From positions 210,336-274,335 of the forward strand of contig CALHBF010000015.1 in the NCBI GenBank assembly GCA_937931205.1: 64,000 bases of DNA, read 5' to 3'. Within the stretch, counting starts at the first letter, position 1; each line of letters begins with the position of its first letter. The DNA is from an uncultured Bacteriovoracaceae bacterium. Lineage in GTDB: Bacteria; Bdellovibrionota; Bacteriovoracia; Bacteriovoracales; Bacteriovoracaceae. This document shows, piece after piece, positions 59,279 to 64,000 of this stretch. The translations under genes and the position numbers were made by a program. The notes under the pieces were generated by a model that did no database searches, was not told where the DNA came from, and saw only the letters and a program-made list of their open reading frames with translations.

Positions 59279-60196
59279 ATGCAGTACTTTAACATACAGA
59301 TGGCATCTCAACTTTCAGGCTTAAGATCAGCGACCATCAGAGCATGGGAGAAGAGATATCAAGTCGTCACACCAGAACGTGCAGAAAATAAACACCGACT
59401 CTATTCTGAGCTCGATATCGAAAAACTCACCTTACTTGCCGAGCTTACTGAACTAGGACAGAACATTGGGAAAATTGCCAAACTGGATTTAGAAGAATTG
59501 AAACGTGTTTATGAGACAGTAATGAAAAAGCCTTACGAACAACGGGATTTTTCTGGAGCATCGAGGGACAAACTGAACTTCGACAAGACATTAACGAACT
59601 TATCTTTAGCCATCTCAAACTTCAAATTAGACATTATTTTTCATGAACTTATAAAGATTAAAAATATCTTAACGATTGAAGAGATCGCCTTAAGTACTCT
59701 GCCCTTCATCTTTGAAATGATTGATAAAAAACTCAATAAAGGTGATATCACCCGAGGTGAAGTTAAAATTCTTGAGCATTTAATTCAACAACACTTCGCC
59801 TCACTGCTGCTTCAGACTGATCAAAAATCTTTAGAAAATGCTTTCATCATCGCGTCTTCATGCCCTACTTACTCCCAGAGAAGTCTGCTGATTGCTGAGC
59901 TATTATTTACTGCTCAGAAGCGGCCCCACCTCACTGTTGAATATCTTTCTCCAAAAGAGCTGGCCCTTACTATGACCAATCTTAAGATCACTTCTCTCTT
60001 TCTTTATGCCAATGAATACCAACTCACAATTGATCAAAATCTTGATCAATACCTAGATGAGCTCGCCCGCTTTTTAACCTTCTCTCCCCAAATAGTTATT
60101 AATGGACCAACTGCCATTCAAGAAAAAATGAATCGAAAACGTTGTCATTTTGTCACCACTCCCTCCGAACTGGATCTTTTTTTAGAGAAGAAATGA
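59279..60196 (+). CDS. MerR/CarH-like regulator with a degenerate B12-binding domain
   Basis: A 305-aa regulator. The N-terminal MerR-type winged HTH (MASQLSGLRSATIRAWEKRY, then the wing) is clear. The rest resembles the cobalamin-binding half of CarH/LitR, a helical cap with LEHLIQQHFASLLL and then a flavodoxin-like part. The segment that should hold the B12-ligand His (ExHxxG-like) reads CPTYSQRSLLIAELL, so B12 binding is unlikely. The start is ATG 59279; a longer frame adds 17 odd residues from a TTG. TATGAT at 59261-59266 would start transcription only a few bases before the ATG, so the message may be leaderless. It is divergent from acs. Confidence 0.7.
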   Translation: MQYFNIQMASQLSGLRSATIRAWEKRYQVVTPERAENKHRLYSELDIEKLTLLAELTELGQNIGKIAKLDLEELKRVYETVMKKPYEQRDFSGASRDKLNFDKTLTNLSLAISNFKLDIIFHELIKIKNILTIEEIALSTLPFIFEMIDKKLNKGDITRGEVKILEHLIQQHFASLLLQTDQKSLENAFIIASSCPTYSQRSLLIAELLFTAQKRPHLTVEYLSPKELALTMTNLKITSLFLYANEYQLTIDQNLDQYLDELARFLTFSPQIVINGPTAIQEKMNRKRCHFVTTPSELDLFLEKK

Positions 60197-60339
60197 AAGA
60201 AAATGATGCTTCAGTTGTAAGTTTTTTTCAGAAACACCATAATTTTAAAATTTTTGTGAAAAAAACGAATTGAGTGCTTTTCTCTCCTACAAAAAAGTAA
60301 TATCGTCATTTATCCGAAAATTTTTGGTAAGAGGTAATC

Positions 60340-61317
60340 ATGTCCAAATCTAATGTTCTCGTTCTTCTTGTAGCAATGGGCCTAACAGGTTCCGCTGTTG
60401 CTCAAACAAAAAAAACAACTGTTAAGCCAGCTCAAGCTCCGGCCGCAACTGCTGCCCCTGCTGCGACTACTCCTGCAAAAAGCACAGAAGTAGATGAAGC
60501 TGACCAACTTATCACTAACCGTCGTTTAAGAGCCTCTTCTGGTTCACTTTCTAAGTGGTCAGCAGCTCTTTTCTTCGATTACTCAGGTGGTTCAGTGGCT
60601 GATCCTCTAAGAGCAGACAGACCAAACATTATCGCTGGTGGAGAGAACCTTCTTCTTCAAAACTTCAGCTCAAGCCTTGGTGTAAGATACCGTGCAACAA
60701 CTAAAGATAGCTTCACGCTTTCTGTTGGTGCTTTCATCTCTACTCCATTCCACGACAGTGGTGCTCGAGTTGATATGGATAGAAAAACTTATAAAAAATA
60801 CAACCGTGATACAACTGTAGCAGATCCTGCTATCGGTTATACTCACCTTGATAACTTTGCTGGTTGGCAGTCTGTGACTTCAGCGTCATATACTTACATC
60901 ACAAACACTGAGAACTCTGCTGCTGGTCTACACTCAAGTGCATACCTTGGTCAGACATTCATGAGAGAGCTTGGTAAAACTGGTTTCTCTTACGGAGCAT
61001 CAGTTTCTTGGACTCGTTATTTCCACGACAAGAAAGGTGATCAAGTTAAGAACACTGTTGGTCTATTCCCAGCTGCTGAGTACATCATCAACGATACTTT
61101 CAACGTAAGAACAGTTTTCGGATGGCAGTACTACGGTCAATCAAGAGACCAAGCTGATGATGATGTATGGGTAAAACGTAAAGTTTACCAATCTCTCGGT
61201 CTAGGAATTTCTGTAACAAGAGATATCTTCCTTTACCCGAACATCCAGTTCATCCCAAGCGATATCAGAGCTGATAGAACGAACATCGCTATTTCAGCTA
61301 ACATCAACGTATTCTAA
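60340..61317 (+). CDS. Outer-membrane beta-barrel protein with Ala/Pro linker
   Basis: A 325-aa protein. The signal ends near residue 21 (GSAVAQ), a low-complexity Ala/Pro/Thr linker spans about 25-50, and the rest alternates polar and apolar residues in strands (SLGVRYRATTKDSFTLSVGAF, QSLGLGISVTR). It ends NINVF, an aromatic C-terminus typical of barrels inserted by BamA. The family is not identified. The abundant codons suggest good expression, and AAGAGG stands before the ATG. It is followed by a strong terminator. Confidence 0.7.
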   Translation: MSKSNVLVLLVAMGLTGSAVAQTKKTTVKPAQAPAATAAPAATTPAKSTEVDEADQLITNRRLRASSGSLSKWSAALFFDYSGGSVADPLRADRPNIIAGGENLLLQNFSSSLGVRYRATTKDSFTLSVGAFISTPFHDSGARVDMDRKTYKKYNRDTTVADPAIGYTHLDNFAGWQSVTSASYTYITNTENSAAGLHSSAYLGQTFMRELGKTGFSYGASVSWTRYFHDKKGDQVKNTVGLFPAAEYIINDTFNVRTVFGWQYYGQSRDQADDDVWVKRKVYQSLGLGISVTRDIFLYPNIQFIPSDIRADRTNIAISANINVF

Positions 61318-61343
61318 TTTATTACTAGTTTAGTTTCGGATAG

Positions 61344-61370
61344 AAGGGCCACGCAAGTGGCCCTTTTTTT
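61344..61370. terminator. Intrinsic terminator between convergent barrel genes
   Basis: AAGGGCCAC (61344-61352), GCAA loop, GTGGCCCTT (61357-61365), then a run of T on the plus strand. Its 9-bp stem is the same as in the terminator at 4702-4725. Confidence 0.92.
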
Positions 61371-61374
61371 TGGC

Positions 61375-61929
61375 TTATCTTACGGTTCCAAAGCGAGTTG
61401 AAAGAGCTGCTGTCCATTGCTGATCAAACTTATTCTCCGCATTTCGAATTAAAGTTACACCCACATTGATTGCAAAAATATTTGAAACAGCTACCTGAAG
61501 TCCTGCTCCTCCGTATGGATTTACAAGCAATGGAGAATCTTTTGTTTCTTTGATTCCTGCTGTTGTAATTTCTGTTTCACCTTGTGAAGCACGGGCACCA
61601 GTTCTGACATAAATCCCTACAAACTTATGAAGAGGAATGGTTGAACGGATACCAAGGCTCAAGCGGTTGCTCGTATCATCCACTCTTTGGTCTTTGGACT
61701 GATAAAACTCGTTAGACTTAGTTTGAGTTAACTCTGACTCAACTGATAGGAGATTTACTCCATAAAGAAGTCGGGCCCCATAAGTTCCCCGAGTGACATA
61801 CTTCCCTGGACTTGGATAGGCCACATAAGAGGTCTCCAAACCATAAAGTGGCTCAAGAGTGAACTTGGCCTCTTTGGACTGGGCAAAAGAAATAACCGGT
61901 AAAAAGATAAATAAAAAAAGTTTTTTCAT
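61375..61929 (-). CDS. Small outer-membrane beta-barrel protein
   Basis: A 184-aa exported protein (signal MKKLFLFIFLPVISFAQ). The remainder shows barrel-like alternation (YGARLLYGVNLLSVESEL, NRLSLGIRSTIPLHKFVGIYV, YGGAGLQVAVSNIFAINVGV) and is of the OmpA/OmpW-like eight-strand size. It ends RFGTVR rather than in Phe. The family is not recognised. It is convergent with the larger barrel gene, sharing the terminator between them. Confidence 0.65.
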   Translation of the reverse strand: MKKLFLFIFLPVISFAQSKEAKFTLEPLYGLETSYVAYPSPGKYVTRGTYGARLLYGVNLLSVESELTQTKSNEFYQSKDQRVDDTSNRLSLGIRSTIPLHKFVGIYVRTGARASQGETEITTAGIKETKDSPLLVNPYGGAGLQVAVSNIFAINVGVTLIRNAENKFDQQWTAALSTRFGTVR

Positions 61930-61976
61930 CCCTTTATTTTAAGGCCCTCTACTAGGTAATTTCTAGGAGGTAGGCT

Positions 61977-63341
61977 TTGCCTCTCCTAAAAAGTATGCGA
62001 TATAAAAATTCAATGAATTACCTTAAGCCTTTCCTCCCATTAATGCTGTTTGTGGCCCTCTTTTTGGGGATTGGCGTGTACTTTCATCTTCAGGGAGTGG
62101 AGTTTGCTTTCTATCAAATTCCCGCCCCCGTCGCGGCCATTCCTGCGATTATTCTTGCTCTCTGGCTCTCAAGTGAGCGCTCTTTTGAAAACAAACTCTC
62201 CCCGCTTATCAAAGGAATGGGCGAGAGTAATGTCATCACCATGTGCTTGATCTATCTTCTCGCTGGAGCATTTAGCTCGGTGGTGAAGGCCAGTGGAGGG
62301 GTAGAATCGGCAGTCAATCTAGGTCTTCATTTCACTCCAGATGGTTTTCTCCTGCCAGCACTATTTCTCATCTCATCCCTTCTCTCTTTAGCGATGGGAA
62401 CCTCTATGGGAACAATCTCTGCTCTTGGACCCATTGCTTTAGGAATCTATGAGCAAACTGGTATCGATCAACTTGCTCTTTTCGGCTCACTTGTAGGCGG
62501 TGCGATGTTTGGAGATAACCTCTCTTTCATCTCAGACACCACTATTGCGGCCACTAGAACTCAAGGGGCACGTATGAAAGATAAGTTCCATGAGAACCTT
62601 AAGCTCGCTCTTCCTGCGGCCATATTAACCATTATCCTGCTTGTTCTTGCGCCGAAAACTGTCGGACAATTTCAAGCTGGTAGTTATAACTACCCTCAAC
62701 TTCTTCCTTATGCCGTTCTTCTATTCTTGGCCCTCTTAGGTATTAACGTTTTTATCGTTCTTTTTGCAGGAATTATCTGCGCCGGCCTTACTGCCAGTGC
62801 TTACCTTGATGGTTTTACTTTTCAGTATTTCGCCAAACTCATCTTTGACGGATTCAAAGACATGCAGGAAATCTTTATTCTCTCCATGATGATGGGTGGA
62901 TTGGGACAGATGATGAAAGAGGAAAAAGGAATTGAGATTCTGCAAAATGGTTTAAAGCGTTTCACAGAATTTTTTGGTGAACACTCTCGCTTTAAATCTT
63001 TTTTCACAGAATTGAGTCTCGCTATTTCTGTCACTCTCACTAACCTGGCCGTAGCAAACAATACTGTGGCCATCTTGATTTGTGGCGACTTCATTCGAGA
63101 AGCTTCTCGCAAAGAAAAAATCCCTGCTGCCCGTAGTGCAAGTATCCTTGATATTTTTTCTTGTATTACTCAAGGACTGATTCCTTATGGAGCACAAATT
63201 CTCCTTGCCAGCCAGCTTGCTAAAATCAATCCTCTCGACCTTACTCGCAATGTCACTTACTGTTACCTCTTGGCCCTTGTTGTTCTCATTAACATGGCCT
63301 TTAAGTCACTTAAGACACAAACTCATTATCCAAATCTATAG
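61977..63341 (+). CDS. NhaC-type Na+/H+ antiporter family protein
   Basis: A 454-aa inner-membrane protein with about 11-12 TM helices. The family blocks GTSMGTISALGPIALG and GAMFGDNLSFISDTTIAATRTQG match NhaC/arginine-ornithine-type exchangers, with the Asp residues in GDNLSFISDT expected to bind the cation. Substrate may be Na+ or an organic ion. The start is a TTG at 61977 with a perfect AGGAGG 6 bases before it. In-frame ATGs at 61995 and 62013 lack such a site, so the TTG is favoured. Confidence 0.82.
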   Translation: MPLLKSMRYKNSMNYLKPFLPLMLFVALFLGIGVYFHLQGVEFAFYQIPAPVAAIPAIILALWLSSERSFENKLSPLIKGMGESNVITMCLIYLLAGAFSSVVKASGGVESAVNLGLHFTPDGFLLPALFLISSLLSLAMGTSMGTISALGPIALGIYEQTGIDQLALFGSLVGGAMFGDNLSFISDTTIAATRTQGARMKDKFHENLKLALPAAILTIILLVLAPKTVGQFQAGSYNYPQLLPYAVLLFLALLGINVFIVLFAGIICAGLTASAYLDGFTFQYFAKLIFDGFKDMQEIFILSMMMGGLGQMMKEEKGIEILQNGLKRFTEFFGEHSRFKSFFTELSLAISVTLTNLAVANNTVAILICGDFIREASRKEKIPAARSASILDIFSCITQGLIPYGAQILLASQLAKINPLDLTRNVTYCYLLALVVLINMAFKSLKTQTHYPNL

Positions 63342-63388
63342 AAAATCATTCTAGATTTTCCCAGATAATACTTCTTCGTAATCTCTTA

Positions 63389-63394
63389 TATAAT
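63389..63394 (+). promoter_or_regulatory. TATAAT box before the pirin gene
   Basis: A perfect TATAAT lies 21 bases before the pirin ATG. No good -35 box is visible at the right distance, so the promoter call is weak. Confidence 0.35.
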
Positions 63395-63414
63395 GATTCA
63401 AAAAAGGAGTTGTT

Positions 63415-63900
63415 ATGTTGAATATTAGAAAAAGTAATGAGCGAGGAAATGCAGATCATGGCTGGCTGAAAAGCAAGCATACTTTCTCTTTTGCCAACTA
63501 CTACGATCCGGCCCATATGGGATTCAGAAACCTTCGAGTCATCAATGAAGACCGAATTGCTCCTGGGTCAGGATTTGGTGCACACCCGCACAGTGATATG
63601 GAAATTATCTCCTATGTCGTCAAGGGCTCGCTTGCTCATCAAGATTCTATGGGCAATAAAATAACGATTACACCCGGTGAAGTTCAAAGGATGAGTGCAG
63701 GAACAGGGGTTGTACATTCGGAATTCTCTACCTCTGACGTTGATACTCATTTCTTTCAGATCTGGATAACTCCTAACAAAGCAGGAATTAAACCGAGCTA
63801 TGCTCAAAAATCTTTTGAAAAAGAAATTAATTCTCAAGAGAAGGTGCTCGTTATCTCTCATGATGGCAGGAATGGATCTTCCTCTCAAAGCTATACGTGA
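63415..63900 (+). pseudogene. Pirin-family protein, 3' truncated
   Basis: Cupin protein similar to E. coli YhhW (quercetinase-like). Metal-site block [19 protein letters not shown] is present with HPH, and [11 protein letters not shown] supplies the next His and Glu. Homology continues to [13 protein letters not shown], corresponding to about residue 155 of a normal length near 230. It then stops at once: after seven unrelated codons comes TGA. The lost part is the C-terminal cupin. In another frame the same DNA goes straight into a cpaF fragment, so this is a broken gene or a join of two loci. AAGGAG lies 7 bases before the ATG. Confidence 0.75.
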
Positions 63901-64000
63901 ACAAATAGCCGGCGCTGTAAATTTAATCATTCAAATTGGACGCCTCAGTGATGGAAGTCGTAAAATAAAAAGTATTACTGAAGTTGTAGGCATGAGTGGA
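63860..64000 (+). pseudogene. Fragment of a CpaF/TadA-type secretion ATPase, continuing past the window
   Basis: Read from ATG 63860, the DNA encodes [35 protein letters not shown] and KSITEVVGMSG to the window edge. This matches the C-terminal part of CpaF/TadA ATPases, which drive Tad/Flp pilus assembly. Nothing of the N-terminal domain or Walker A precedes it; the sequence upstream is pirin in another frame. The window ends before the gene does, so the length of the fragment is unknown. Confidence 0.7.

Overview
The window reads as chromosomal DNA of a Gram-negative, A+T-leaning bacterium, most likely a predatory or predator-related member of the Bdellovibrionota (Bacteriovorax/Peredibacter side). 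This is inference from gene content: a Tol-TolB envelope system, FtsEX, LapB, many lipoproteins and OM barrels, a DgcB-like FHA-GGDEF protein beside mutL-miaA, a PilZ protein with two GYF domains, a large S8 protease, and acyl-CoA/nucleoside catabolism suited to macromolecule-rich food. No rRNA, tRNA, CRISPR array, prophage or insertion sequence was seen. Nearly all the DNA is coding and no gene-free stretch exceeds about 200 bases.

Layout. 1-3.3 kb: nucleoside salvage (NupC fragment, then deoA-punA-cdd behind a promoter with an overlapping inverted repeat). 3.4-9.7 kb: DEDDh exonuclease, secreted S8 protease, degenerate histidine kinase. 9.7-15.9 kb (minus): cell-wall cluster ftsE-ftsX-EnvC-like, then ctpA-xseA-M23 lipoprotein. 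16-19.3 kb: HD phosphohydrolase, a 65-aa protein, a GAF-AAA-HTH regulator. 19.4-27.1 kb (minus): sppA-lapB-SH3-like-two unknowns-tolQ-tolR-TolA/TonB-tolB. 27.2-32.2 kb: PLD-type protein, small secreted protein, rlmN, a glycosidase-like pair. 32.3-39.4 kb (plus): two acyl-CoA dehydrogenases, pgi, dgcB-like, mutL, miaA. 39.4-48.5 kb: di-haem peroxidase, PEP-synthase regulator, Ser/Thr kinase, lipase, GYF-PilZ, VWA lipoprotein, lipoxygenase-like protein. 48.7-54.6 kb: thiolase, a histone-H1-like chimera, acyl-CoA dehydrogenase/crotonase/HBDH operon. 54.8-60.2 kb: rpsT, LemA-TPM-TPM, acs, MerR-like regulator. 60.3-64 kb: two barrels, NhaC antiporter, and a truncated pirin running into a cpaF fragment.

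The genes fit together as import and breakdown of nucleosides (NupC, DeoA, PunA, Cdd), acyl chains and acetate (acyl-CoA dehydrogenases, crotonase, HBDH, thiolase, Acs), envelope remodelling coupled to division (FtsEX with a catalytically dead LytM activator, CtpA, an intact M23 lipoprotein, Tol-TolB, LapB, SppA), and c-di-GMP and phospho-signalling (FHA-GGDEF, PilZ, Ser/Thr kinase).

The most striking unexplained signal is a pair of about 147-base intergenic elements (13243-13389 plus; 20766-20913 minus). They share three nearly identical blocks, and their 13-bp closing stems differ at four base pairs with every change compensated. This points to an undescribed structured RNA. Other oddities are a lipoxygenase-fold protein with a shifted metal-ligand motif, an NtrC-like AAA+ regulator without its GAFTGA loop, a histidine kinase without an ATP-binding domain, a CarH-like regulator lacking its cobalamin His, and the pirin/cpaF junction at the right edge.
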